A DNA stretch of 64,000 bases from Pseudotamlana agarivorans (GTDB lineage Bacteria > Bacteroidota > Bacteroidia > Flavobacteriales > Flavobacteriaceae): positions 124,001-188,000 of the forward strand of contig NZ_LXEI01000002.1 in assembly GCF_001642835.1 (NCBI RefSeq), written 5' to 3'. Positions within the stretch are counted from its first letter, which is position 1, and each line of letters opens with the position of its first letter. Made by a program: the position numbers and the translations under genes. Under the pieces are notes generated by a model. It saw only the letters and a list, made by a program, of their open reading frames with translations, searched no databases and was not told where the DNA came from. This document shows, in pieces, positions 26,837 through 35,367 of this stretch.

Positions 26837-27502
26837 ATGGATATTATTAATGTTGTGCTTGCCGATGATCATGTTTTGGTTAGAGATGGAATAAGAGCAC
26901 TTTTAGAAGATCAATCTGGAGTTGAAGTGATTGCCGAGGCTTCAAATGGAAAGGAAGCTTTGGAAATTGTTGCTGAGACTAAACCACATGTACTAATTGT
27001 TGATATTAGAATGCCCGAAATGAACGGTATTGAAGTGGTTGGTGTTATAAGTAAAATATATCCTGATGTTCGTACTTTAGTATTATCTATGCACGATTCC
27101 GAGGAATATGTGTTAAAAGCCATTCAGGCTGGAGCCGATGGTTATCTGTTAAAAGGAGCTAGTAAGGAAGAGTTTATCAAAGCGCTGAATAATGTGGCTT
27201 CTGGTGGTAAGTATTTTACTGGTGATGTGTCTGCAATCATTATGAATAACTTTGTTAATGGCAACACAAACGCTGCAGTAGTTCCAGAGAAAAAGGTTGT
27301 AAAAGATCCGTTTAAGCTTACAAAGCGTGAAAAGCAAATACTTAATTTAGTATTGCAACTTAAAAATAATAAGGATATTGCTGAAGAACTTCAAATCAGC
27401 AAACGTACCGCTGAGGTACATCGTTTTAACTTGATGAAAAAGTTAGAGGTTAAAAATTTGATGGAACTTAGCAATAAGGCTAAGGAATTCGATCTAGTAT
27501 AA
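26837..27502 (+). CDS. NarL/FixJ-type response regulator
   Basis: 221 residues. The receiver domain has acidic pocket DD at 10-11, phospho-acceptor Asp56 in VLIVDIRMPEMNG, switch residues in LVLSMHD and Lys in YLLKGAS. A linker follows, then a LuxR-type helix-turn-helix at about 155-215 (FKLTKREKQILNLVL, NNKDIAEELQISKRTAEVHRFNLMKKL). Pairs with the NarX-like kinase. Members of this family bind DNA as dimers on inverted 7-base sites. The shared palindromes upstream of nirB, narK and the nitrate reductase are the natural candidate targets (inference). Confidence 0.9.
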   Translation: MDIINVVLADDHVLVRDGIRALLEDQSGVEVIAEASNGKEALEIVAETKPHVLIVDIRMPEMNGIEVVGVISKIYPDVRTLVLSMHDSEEYVLKAIQAGADGYLLKGASKEEFIKALNNVASGGKYFTGDVSAIIMNNFVNGNTNAAVVPEKKVVKDPFKLTKREKQILNLVLQLKNNKDIAEELQISKRTAEVHRFNLMKKLEVKNLMELSNKAKEFDLV

Positions 27503-27608
27503 ATTCACATGTTCCTTGTAAAATAAGGGAGCGCTGCCTGTTATCTTGGTAGTTTAGTGTTGCTAACTTCACATTGGAGGTTGCTTGGCGATTTATTGTT
27601 GGTAAAAG

Positions 27609-28028
27609 TTATTTTTTTTGATATTTATAACTGCAACCTTCAATGCAAATGGGGCCACTCGTGGGTGAAACGATAAAGTAATCAGAATAAAATTCCAAAT
27701 CATAAGTTATATAGCCTTGTTCGTTTTCAGATACACTATGAAAATCCTGGCAGTTATATTTCAGAAGTAATTTGTTTTCATTTATTGAAAAGTTTCCAGT
27801 AGAACATTCGGTAAATCTACTAGACGTAAATGATCCGTTTTCTAAAAAATCAATGTCATGGCCGTTTTCAACATCTATCCAGTATTGGGGGCCGCCAGCA
27901 CTTATATATGCTTAAGTTAGTTCCCATTTACCGACTATCAAAGTTTCGTTAGAAACAATGGGTTCATTCGATTTGTCGCAATTGATGAGAATTAATAGAA
28001 GTAGTAGGAAACAATATTTGTATTTCAT
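27609..28028 (-). pseudogene. Lipocalin-like lipoprotein gene broken by one stop codon
   Basis: Read on the minus strand from the ATG at 28028, this is a 140-codon frame that starts with a lipoprotein signal (MKYKYCFLLLLLILINC; lipobox cysteine 17). It continues as a lipocalin-like domain: LIVGKWELT, then AYISAGGPQYWIDVENG, DIDFLENGSFTS and FSINENKLLLKYNCQ, with a natural stop at 27609-27611. A single in-frame TAA at 27914-27912 (codon 39) lies where this family usually has GAA (the WxLTEA pattern). A one-base G-to-T change would explain it. Apart from that the frame is intact, so inactivation is recent, or it is a sequencing error. It lies between the nir regulator and narK. Confidence 0.8.
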
Positions 28029-28223
28029 TTTAAGTATTTGTTTTGTAGATGAAAATTTTTAATAAAGGTTGCGTCTTAATTACTAATGATTCTTTTGATG
28101 AAAACTACTAAAATCGATAATTTCAATTAAAATTCCCCTTTTATTTTAGTGATTCTTCAATATCATTAAACTTAAATTGTCAAACTCATATTTCTGTTTA
28201 ATTACGTAGTTTTAGATGTTTAA

Positions 28224-28245
28224 AATTAAGTATAAATACTTAATT
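28224..28245. promoter_or_regulatory. Palindromic operator upstream of narK
   Basis: Perfect inverted repeat of AATTAAGTAT and ATACTTAATT with a two-base AA centre (10-2-10). The core TAAGTATAAATACTTA is identical to the nirB site. A -7 match, TAATTTTG (28241-28248), overlaps its right end, the same arrangement as at nirB. narK starts 52 bases further on. The rest of the gap from 28030 shows no gene. Confidence 0.8.
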
Positions 28246-28297
28246 TTGTTTCAAGAATTAGTTATATCTGTATTATAAATTTTAAACTATTATTGAA

Positions 28298-29788
28298 ATG
28301 AATACAACTAAAGGTGCAAATAAAATACTCTTTATAAATACTTTAGCCTTTACTTTTTGCTTTGCAGCTTGGCTGTTAAATGGCATATTGGTGACATTTT
28401 TAGTAGACAATCAAGTTTTCAATTGGTCTGGTGTTGAAATAGGATGGTTAATAGGGATTCCTGTATTAACGGGTGCTATATTTAGATTGCCAGCCGGAGT
28501 TTTAACCGATAAACTAGGCGGGAAACCTGTGTTTACGGGCTTATTGTTGTTATGTGCTGTTCCTATGTATTTGTTGTCTTATGCTAACGATTTTTGGTCT
28601 TTCGCATTATGTAGTTTAGGTTTTGGAATTGCAGGTGCTAGTTTTGCCGTAGGTATTGCATTTTCATCTATTTGGTTTCCTAAGGAAAGACAAGGTGTTG
28701 CCCTAGGGATCTTTGGTGCTGGTAATGCAGGGGCTGCGATAACTACTTTAGTAGGTCCTAAACTTTTGGATTACTTAACCGATGGTAAAACCAATTTAGA
28801 TGGTTGGAGAGAAATGCCTAAAATTTATGCTGCAGTATTGGTGCTTATGGCGGTTATATTTTTCTTAACGACTAAAAATAAGAAGCCTGCTTCAAGTACT
28901 AAGAGCTTAAAAGGAATGATGGCGCCGCTTAAAAGTATTAGAGTTTGGCGTTTCGGATTATATTACTTCTTAGTTTTTGGATGTTTTGTGTCTTTTGCGG
29001 GATGGTTAGTGCCTTATTATACTAATGTTTATGCATTAGATTTAGCTACCGCCGGACTTTTGGCGTCTTGTTTTAGTTTGCCTTCTGGAGTTATTAGAGC
29101 TTTTGGTGGTTGGTTGTCCGATCGCGTGGGTGCTAGAAAAGTGATGTATTGGGTGCTAGGGTCTTCTTTAATTTTTAGTGCGATTTTAATCGTTCCTAAA
29201 ATGGATATATATGCAGCTGGAAAAGGAATAATGGCTAAATCCGCCGGAACAGTTACCGATGTGAGTTCAACTTATATCGAAGTTAATGGTGTTAAATATC
29301 CTGTGAAAAGTAAAACAGACAAACTTACCAACGTCGATGAAGGTTTCCATATTTTTCCTGTGAAGGAGTCTTGGCAAGAAGTGCTTGTTCAGAAGGGTGA
29401 TGAGGTTAAAAAGAAACAGTTAATTGCTAAAGGAAATACACATATTTTCTTTCAAGCCAATTTATGGATATATGCGATTATTGCGATAATTATAGGTTCT
29501 ATTTGGGGTATTGGTAAGGCTGCCGTTTATAAGCATATTCCTGACTATTTCCCTGAAGAAGTTGGTGTTGTAGGCGGTATGGTCGGCGTTCTTGGTGGAC
29601 TAGGTGGTTTCGTTTGCCCAATTTTATTCGGGTACTTATTGGAAGGCACTGGATTGTGGTCAAGCTGTTGGATATTAATGTTATTCTTATCAGCTATCTG
29701 TTTAATTTGGATGCATAGAGTGGTGCAAAAAATGGCCGATAAAGCAACGCCTCAGCTGGTGGATAAGTTTGAAAAGGAAATGGAGTAA
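28298..29788 (+). CDS. narK: Nitrate/nitrite transporter of the MFS NarK/NasA family, with an inserted soluble domain
   Basis: Inner-membrane nitrate uptake or nitrate/nitrite exchange. 496 residues. The nitrate signature motifs are present: GAGNAGAAITTLVGP after TM4 (about 140-154) and GVLGGLGGFVCPILFG near TM11 (about 430-445), together with FRLPAGVLTDKLGGKP and SGVIRAFGGWLSDRVGAR. Unusually, about 85 residues (302-386) between the segment ending SSLIFSAILIVP and the one starting LWIYAIIAIIIG are hydrophilic and look like a small beta domain (SAGTVTDVSSTYIEVNG, then VQKGDEVKKKQLIAKG, which resembles biotinyl/lipoyl-type barrels). It carries the shared operator and lies between the nir operon and nitrate reductase. 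Confidence 0.9.
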   Translation: MNTTKGANKILFINTLAFTFCFAAWLLNGILVTFLVDNQVFNWSGVEIGWLIGIPVLTGAIFRLPAGVLTDKLGGKPVFTGLLLLCAVPMYLLSYANDFWSFALCSLGFGIAGASFAVGIAFSSIWFPKERQGVALGIFGAGNAGAAITTLVGPKLLDYLTDGKTNLDGWREMPKIYAAVLVLMAVIFFLTTKNKKPASSTKSLKGMMAPLKSIRVWRFGLYYFLVFGCFVSFAGWLVPYYTNVYALDLATAGLLASCFSLPSGVIRAFGGWLSDRVGARKVMYWVLGSSLIFSAILIVPKMDIYAAGKGIMAKSAGTVTDVSSTYIEVNGVKYPVKSKTDKLTNVDEGFHIFPVKESWQEVLVQKGDEVKKKQLIAKGNTHIFFQANLWIYAIIAIIIGSIWGIGKAAVYKHIPDYFPEEVGVVGGMVGVLGGLGGFVCPILFGYLLEGTGLWSSCWILMLFLSAICLIWMHRVVQKMADKATPQLVDKFEKEME

Positions 29789-29956
29789 ACGTTTAAGTTT
29801 TATTAAGTATTTGTTATATAGTGCTTTAGTAGGTTGCTTTTTGATATAATGATAAAACTTAAATAATTATTAGACGAATATTATAAAATCCGTAAAACGA
29901 GTATTCTTAAATTGTTAATCTTACAAATTTTTTAGATTACTTAATTTTTACGCTTC

Positions 29957-29980
29957 AAATTAAGTATTTATACTTAATTT
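29957..29980. promoter_or_regulatory. Palindromic operator between narK and the nitrate reductase gene
   Basis: Perfect inverted repeat with 11-base arms AAATTAAGTAT (29957-29967) and ATACTTAATTT (29970-29980) and a TT centre. The TAAGTAT/ATACTTA core is shared with nirB and narK. It lies about 435 bases before the nitrate reductase ATG and 168 after narK, so if it marks the promoter the transcript has a long leader. Confidence 0.75.
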
Positions 29981-30119
29981 TACGATAACAGAGTTTGTGA
30001 TTTAGGCTTTATGAATCAAGACATCTTGTTAAATCTGAAAAATTGAAAGTGTTAAGATTAACGAAACGGATTTTGTATTTGATTAGTTAATAGTGATAAA
30101 GACTACTTAAAAGGTAGTG

Positions 30120-30305
30120 TATGCTACCGCGGTGTCTAATGGTTATTTCATAATTGGGGCCATATAGTGGTTGTGGCTGCGGTAGTTTTCTTTATCAATG
30201 GCAATGCTCTTAAAAAAAAATGAAAGCCATGTTATAAAAATTGTTTAAACGCAATTTAAAATATATAACAGCGGCGATGTAAACCGGCAAAATTGATGGT
30301 TTATT
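30120..30305 (+). other. Possible structured leader of the nitrate reductase transcript
   Basis: The 627-base gap has no gene. CTACCGCGG (30124-30132) pairs with CTGCGGTAG (30177-30185), 9 bp with one G-U, enclosing a 44-base segment that is G-rich (GGGGCCATATAGTGGTTGTGG) in an otherwise AT-rich gap. A second small hairpin is TAAACC / GGTTTA (30280-30285 / 30298-30303). No known riboswitch consensus was recognised. The stem is followed by TTTTC only, so it is not a clear terminator. Confidence 0.35.
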
Positions 30306-30415
30306 TTATTAAAATAATAAGATAGGGTGTCTTTTTTATAGGTATTCAGAATAATGAATTCAGTATTTGTTTTCTGAAATTAAAAATTATTATTTAGTAT
30401 AAAATCTTTGTCTGA

Positions 30416-33400
30416 ATGATTAAAAACGAAGTAAAAACAACGTGTTCATATTGTGGTGTAGGCTGCGGAATTATTGTTAAAAAAGACAGTAATAACAAGG
30501 TGCTTGTTGAGGGTGATAAGGATCATCCTGTTAACCGTGGCATGCTTTGTTCAAAAGGTATGAATTTGCACTACGTCTCTAACGACACCTCCGATAGAAT
30601 TTTATACCCAGAAATGCGCTGGAGCCGATCTCACCCAAGAGAGCGTGTGAGTTGGGATGATGCCCTTGATCGTGCAGCAAGCGTTTTCAAATCTATTATA
30701 AAAAAACACGGTCCAGATAGTGTAGCTTTTTATGTTTCTGGACAGAGTTTAACAGAAGAATATTATATCGCTAACAAGCTTACTAAAGGCTTTTTAGGGA
30801 CCAATAACATCGATACCAACTCCAGACTTTGTATGAGTTCGGCCGTGGTAGGTTATAAGAAAACTTTTGGTGAGGATAGTGTGCCTATTTCGTATGCCGA
30901 TATTGAGTTGGCTGATACGTTTTTAATATCTGGTGCGAATCCTGCTTGGTGTCACCCGATACTTTTTAGACGTATTGAAAAGCGTAAAGAGGACAATCCC
31001 GATGTTAAAATTATTGTGGTTGATCCGCGTAAAACAGATTCCGCTAATTTTGCTGATTTACACTTACAATTGTTACCTGGTACAGATGTTATTTTATACA
31101 ATGCTATTGCCAGATGTCTTTATAAAAGCGGTTTAATTGATGAAAAGTTTATTGCTCAGTATACCGATGGTTTTGCCGAGTATAAAGATTTAATTTTCCA
31201 AACTTCATTACGAAAAGCTTCAAGTTTATGTGGGGTTTCTGAAGATGATATAAGAAAGGCTGCCAAGTACATCGGACTTTCAAAAGGTTTTATCAGCATG
31301 TGGGCCATGGGGCTTAATCAAAGTGTGGTAGGAACCGATAAAAATGTGTCCTTATTAAACTTATCGCTTATCACAGGTCAGGTTGGAAAGCCAGGTGCTG
31401 GCCCATTTTCACTTACAGGTCAGCCAAACGCAATGGGTGGTCGTGAAGTAGGAGGGATGGCTAATTTATTGGCTGTCCATAAAGATTTAATGAATGAAGA
31501 GCATCGTCGTGAAGTGGCTCAGTTTTGGGGGGTTGATCAAATTAATCCGAAACCAGGACTTACTGCTACCGAAATGTTTGACGCTCTTGAAAGTGGAAAA
31601 TTAAAAGCCATTTGGGTTGCTTGTACCAATCCGTTAGTGAGTCTACCTAACTCAAATCGTATTGAACGTGCCATGAAAAACGCGAAGTTTGTTGTGGTTC
31701 AAGATATATCTCATAAATCGGATACCGTAGATTTTGCCGATTTAGTACTTCCTGCAGCAGCATGGCTTGAGAAGGAAGGTACTATGACGAATTCTGAAAG
31801 ACGTATTTCATACCTGCCTAAAGAAATTGATGCGCCAGGGGAAGCTAGACCAGATGTTGAAATCTTTTGTGATTTCGCACAACGTATGGGCTTCAGAGGT
31901 TTCAATTTTAATAATGCCAGCGAAATTTATGATGAATATGCATCGATGACCAAAGGCACGAATATCGATGTGTCTTTCTTGAATTACGATCGATTAAAAA
32001 ATGAAGGTACGTTTCAATGGCCAGTTCCAGAATACAGACATCCAGGAACACCGCGATTGTTTGAAGATAAAAAGTTTTACACGCCTTCAAAAAAGGCACA
32101 ATTCAACTTACCTAGTACCATTGAAAATACGTCGGTTCAGCCTAACGACGATTATCCGTTAATTCTAACCACAGGGCGTGTGCGTGATCAATGGCATACC
32201 ATGACGAAAACCGGAAAGGTATCTCGTTTAAAAACACATTACCCAACACCTGTTTTAGAAATCAACCCTGTTGATGCCTTCTTGAATAAAATTAAAGATG
32301 GCGACATCACCGAGATTAAAGGTGAAAACGGTGAAGTTCGTGTGCGTGCAAAAATTACCGATACCATTAAAAAAGGTGTTGTTTTCTTACCGATGCACTG
32401 GGGTAAACAGTTACAGAGTGATTTAAACCGCGCCAATAATTTAACCAATACGCATGTCGATCCGACATCCAAAGAACCAGATTTTAAATTTACCCGTGTA
32501 GCGGTTTCAAAATATAAAAAGCCTGTAGAAAAAATTATTATCGTAGGGGCTGGAGCAGCGGCATTCCGTTTTGTTCAAAATTATAGAGAATATAATGAGG
32601 TTGATGAAATTCATGTATTTTCCAAAGAACCTAATTTGTTTTACAATAGGGTTTTATTACCAGAATATGTTACCGAAGAGTTGACTTGGGAACAGTTGCT
32701 TAAAATTAAAGAATTAGAACTTGGTAAACTAAATATTCATTTACATCCAGAAACGTCAATTTCTAAAATAGATAAAGAAAATAAACAGGTTACCGATAGT
32801 AACAATGAAACCCATAGTTTCAATAAGTTGATTTTGGCAACTGGTAGTCGAGCGTTTATTCCTAAAGATGTTCAAATTGATTTACCTGGACGTTTTACAA
32901 TGCGTAATAAAAGTGATGCCGATAGGTTTAAAGCTTATTTAGATGCTACTAATTTACCACCGGAAGAACAACATGTGGTTATCGTAGGAGGTGGATTATT
33001 AGGTTTAGAGCTAGCAGCTGCCATGAAGCATAAAAACGCTAAAATTACCATTATTCAACGTGCTTCTCGACTTATGGAACGTCAGTTAGACAAGGTTTCA
33101 AGTAAGTTGTTAGCTCTTGATGTTCAAGAACGTGGTATTCAAATTTACTTTGATAACGAAGTAAGTACCGTTTTCGATGATGAAGATACAGGAGAATTAA
33201 ACATCACTTTAAAAAGTGGAAAATTCATTACTGCGAATGCTATTGTATATGCTATAGGAACCATTCCTAACGTGGAAATGGCAAGAGCAAACGGTATTTC
33301 TTGTAGTCGTGGGGTTAAAGTAAATCAGCATTTAGAATCTTCTCACAAAGATATTTTTGCCATTGGTGAAATTGCCGAATACAATAACCAATTGTTTGGT

Positions 33401-33937
33401 ATTACTTCGGCAGCCGAAGAGCAAGCGGGTATTCTAGCCAACTTTATTGCCGGTGATATTAGCTGCGCATATAACGGTTCGGTGTTAATGAATATCTTAA
33501 AATTCAATGATTTAAATCTTTGTAGTATTGGTGAAATTAGTGTGCCTGAAAATGATGAAAGCTACGAAGAAATCATCTTTACAGATATTAAAAAGCGCTA
33601 CTACAAGAAGTGTATTGTTAAAGACGATTTATTAGTTGGTGCGGTTTTAATGGGCGATAAAAATGAATTTGCCGAATTTAAAACCATGATCGAAAGTAAA
33701 ATTGAAATGGCCGATAAGCGTAATACCTTACTTAGAGGGGCTTCAAACGATACGCCTGTTATAGGTAAATTAGTTTGTTCTTGTAGTCAAGTGGGTGAAG
33801 GGAACATTGAAGAGGCTATTGCAAAAGGGTGTACCGACTTTACTGAGTTGTGCAGTAAAACTGGTGCTGGATTAGGTTGTGGAAGTTGTAAAACTGAAGT
33901 GCGTGAAATACTTCATAATTCAAAGGTGTTAGCATAA
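30416..33937 (+). CDS. Assimilatory nitrate reductase fused to its NAD(P)H-FAD reductase and a [2Fe-2S] domain
   Basis: 1173 residues. Residues 1-690 are a Nas/Nap-type bis-MGD catalytic unit, with an N-terminal [4Fe-4S] site at Cys10, Cys13, Cys17 and Cys45, and the probable Mo ligand Cys139 in TNSRLCMSSAV. GQPNAMGGREVGGMANLL and the C-terminal LTTGRVRDQWHTMTKTG are also present. Residues about 704-1050 are a two-Rossmann FAD/NAD(P)H domain (KIIIVGAGAAAFRF, HVVIVGGGLLGLELAAA, IFAIGEIAEY) like that at the start of NirB. Residues about 1117-1165 are a BFD [2Fe-2S] domain (CSCSQVGEGNIEEAI, GLGCGSCKTEV). In other bacteria the reductase is a separate subunit. The product can plausibly take NAD(P)H to nitrate on one chain. 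It overlaps the next gene by one base. Confidence 0.92.
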   Translation: MIKNEVKTTCSYCGVGCGIIVKKDSNNKVLVEGDKDHPVNRGMLCSKGMNLHYVSNDTSDRILYPEMRWSRSHPRERVSWDDALDRAASVFKSIIKKHGPDSVAFYVSGQSLTEEYYIANKLTKGFLGTNNIDTNSRLCMSSAVVGYKKTFGEDSVPISYADIELADTFLISGANPAWCHPILFRRIEKRKEDNPDVKIIVVDPRKTDSANFADLHLQLLPGTDVILYNAIARCLYKSGLIDEKFIAQYTDGFAEYKDLIFQTSLRKASSLCGVSEDDIRKAAKYIGLSKGFISMWAMGLNQSVVGTDKNVSLLNLSLITGQVGKPGAGPFSLTGQPNAMGGREVGGMANLLAVHKDLMNEEHRREVAQFWGVDQINPKPGLTATEMFDALESGKLKAIWVACTNPLVSLPNSNRIERAMKNAKFVVVQDISHKSDTVDFADLVLPAAAWLEKEGTMTNSERRISYLPKEIDAPGEARPDVEIFCDFAQRMGFRGFNFNNASEIYDEYASMTKGTNIDVSFLNYDRLKNEGTFQWPVPEYRHPGTPRLFEDKKFYTPSKKAQFNLPSTIENTSVQPNDDYPLILTTGRVRDQWHTMTKTGKVSRLKTHYPTPVLEINPVDAFLNKIKDGDITEIKGENGEVRVRAKITDTIKKGVVFLPMHWGKQLQSDLNRANNLTNTHVDPTSKEPDFKFTRVAVSKYKKPVEKIIIVGAGAAAFRFVQNYREYNEVDEIHVFSKEPNLFYNRVLLPEYVTEELTWEQLLKIKELELGKLNIHLHPETSISKIDKENKQVTDSNNETHSFNKLILATGSRAFIPKDVQIDLPGRFTMRNKSDADRFKAYLDATNLPPEEQHVVIVGGGLLGLELAAAMKHKNAKITIIQRASRLMERQLDKVSSKLLALDVQERGIQIYFDNEVSTVFDDEDTGELNITLKSGKFITANAIVYAIGTIPNVEMARANGISCSRGVKVNQHLESSHKDIFAIGEIAEYNNQLFGITSAAEEQAGILANFIAGDISCAYNGSVLMNILKFNDLNLCSIGEISVPENDESYEEIIFTDIKKRYYKKCIVKDDLLVGAVLMGDKNEFAEFKTMIESKIEMADKRNTLLRGASNDTPVIGKLVCSCSQVGEGNIEEAIAKGCTDFTELCSKTGAGLGCGSCKTEVREILHNSKVLA

Positions 33938-35367
33938 TGGAAGAACCATATAGAATTAAGATAAATGGAGGTGTGTTGTCTCCAGGTGAGTTAAAATATA
34001 TTTGTGAAGCAGCCGAAAGTTTAGGTTTAGATGCGATTTCATTTGGTTCTCGCCAAGATATTATTTTTCCAGAGCAAATTGGTGAAAGTAAATTCGATCA
34101 GTTTAGTAAAATCCAGTTTATAAAACCGAAACGCGATGGTATCCAGAATATCGCTTCGTCTTATGTATCTGCCGAAATATTACCGAGTACCTCTTGGTTA
34201 ACAAGTGACCGTTATCTGTATATCTTAGAGCAGTTTAAACATAAATTAAAACTAAGGGTTAATATTACCGACCCTAGACAACGCTTGGTGCCTTTATTTA
34301 CTGGAAATGTGAATTTTATCGCTTCCGATCATGAAGATTACTGGTATTTATATGTTAGACTTCCAGGTTGGAAAAAAACATTGATGTACCCTGCGCTTAT
34401 TTATAGCTGGGATATGGATAAAATTGAAATCGCCATTGAAAATATATTACAAGAGGAGCCTGAAACTATTGAAACGGTTTTCGATTTGGTAAGTGATGCT
34501 GTCGATACTAATAATAGGACGGTTGATAAGCCGCTAGAAGTGCCTTTCTATCCTTTTCCTTATTATGAAGGTATGAACCGTATTGGTACAGATCGTTATT
34601 GGTTAGGCTTGTATTGGAGAAATAATCGCTATGATTTAAAGTTTCTTAAAGCAATGTGTGAGCTGTGTTCGGAAAATAAGATTGGAAAGATCTCGATCAC
34701 ACCATGGAAATCCTTTATCGTAAAAGGTATTCCATTGAAAGCGAAACTTCAATGGGAAAAGTTTTTAGGAAAATTCGGAATCAATGTGCGTCATTCCATG
34801 CTCGAAATGAACTGGCACTTACCTGTAAACGATAGAGAAGCCTTAAATCTTAAAAAGTACTTGGTAACTAATTTCGATCAAAATGATATTAGTACCTACG
34901 GACTTACCTTCGGAATTACAAGTTATGAAAGTGATACCTATAATTTTACCTCTATTGTTATTGAAAAAAACAAACAACCAGATATTATAGGGGATTTTAA
35001 AATTAGAGATACCTATAATTTATTATATGCTAAGAATTTCGATCCGAACACGCAACAATATATCATGCATGTTCAAGATGTAGATAAGGTGGAATTACCT
35101 GGTTTGTTGATGGAATTAAGTCAGTTGTACTTCGAACAATTAGGAACCGAACGCGAAGAGGAAGAGGTGAGCGTTATTAAAAAGGAACGTAGCGAAGAGG
35201 AGGTTTATCAATGTTCGGAATGTTTAACGGTTTACAATGAGGTTTATGGCGATGTTACGCAAGATATTGCGCCTAACACCCCTTTTGAAAAATTAGAGGA
35301 TACTTATGAATGTTCCCTTTGTGAGGCTCCTAAAAGTAGTTTTGAAAAGAAAGTATTAGTCAAATAG
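33937..35367 (+). CDS. Nitrite/sulphite reductase-like scaffold without cluster cysteines, with C-terminal rubredoxin
   Basis: 476 residues. The C terminus (about 422-470) is a rubredoxin: CSEC...CSLC around GDVTQDIAPNTPFEKLEDTYE. The first 400 residues show two repeats resembling the ferredoxin-like half-domains of sirohaem nitrite/sulphite reductases (RIKINGGVLSPGELKYICEAAE...AISFGSRQDIIFP, later RYWLGLYWRNNRYDLKFLKAM...ISITPWKSFIVKGI). The C-x5-C and C-x3-C sirohaem/[4Fe-4S] ligands are absent: the only other cysteines are in YICEAAE and MCELCSE. The start overlaps the nitrate reductase stop (TAATG), so the two are translated together and probably interact. A role as electron-transfer partner is inference; catalytic nitrite reduction is unlikely. 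Confidence 0.75.
   Translation: MEEPYRIKINGGVLSPGELKYICEAAESLGLDAISFGSRQDIIFPEQIGESKFDQFSKIQFIKPKRDGIQNIASSYVSAEILPSTSWLTSDRYLYILEQFKHKLKLRVNITDPRQRLVPLFTGNVNFIASDHEDYWYLYVRLPGWKKTLMYPALIYSWDMDKIEIAIENILQEEPETIETVFDLVSDAVDTNNRTVDKPLEVPFYPFPYYEGMNRIGTDRYWLGLYWRNNRYDLKFLKAMCELCSENKIGKISITPWKSFIVKGIPLKAKLQWEKFLGKFGINVRHSMLEMNWHLPVNDREALNLKKYLVTNFDQNDISTYGLTFGITSYESDTYNFTSIVIEKNKQPDIIGDFKIRDTYNLLYAKNFDPNTQQYIMHVQDVDKVELPGLLMELSQLYFEQLGTEREEEEVSVIKKERSEEEVYQCSECLTVYNEVYGDVTQDIAPNTPFEKLEDTYECSLCEAPKSSFEKKVLVK

Noticed and set aside
30124-30185. Known riboswitch (TPP, cobalamin, SAM, molybdenum cofactor, c-di-GMP)
   Set aside because: None of the conserved core sequences was seen; only a stem and a G-rich interior.
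33937-35367. Functional sirohaem nitrite or sulphite reductase
   Set aside because: The ligand cysteine motifs are missing and the frame has only a few scattered cysteines apart from the rubredoxin ones.
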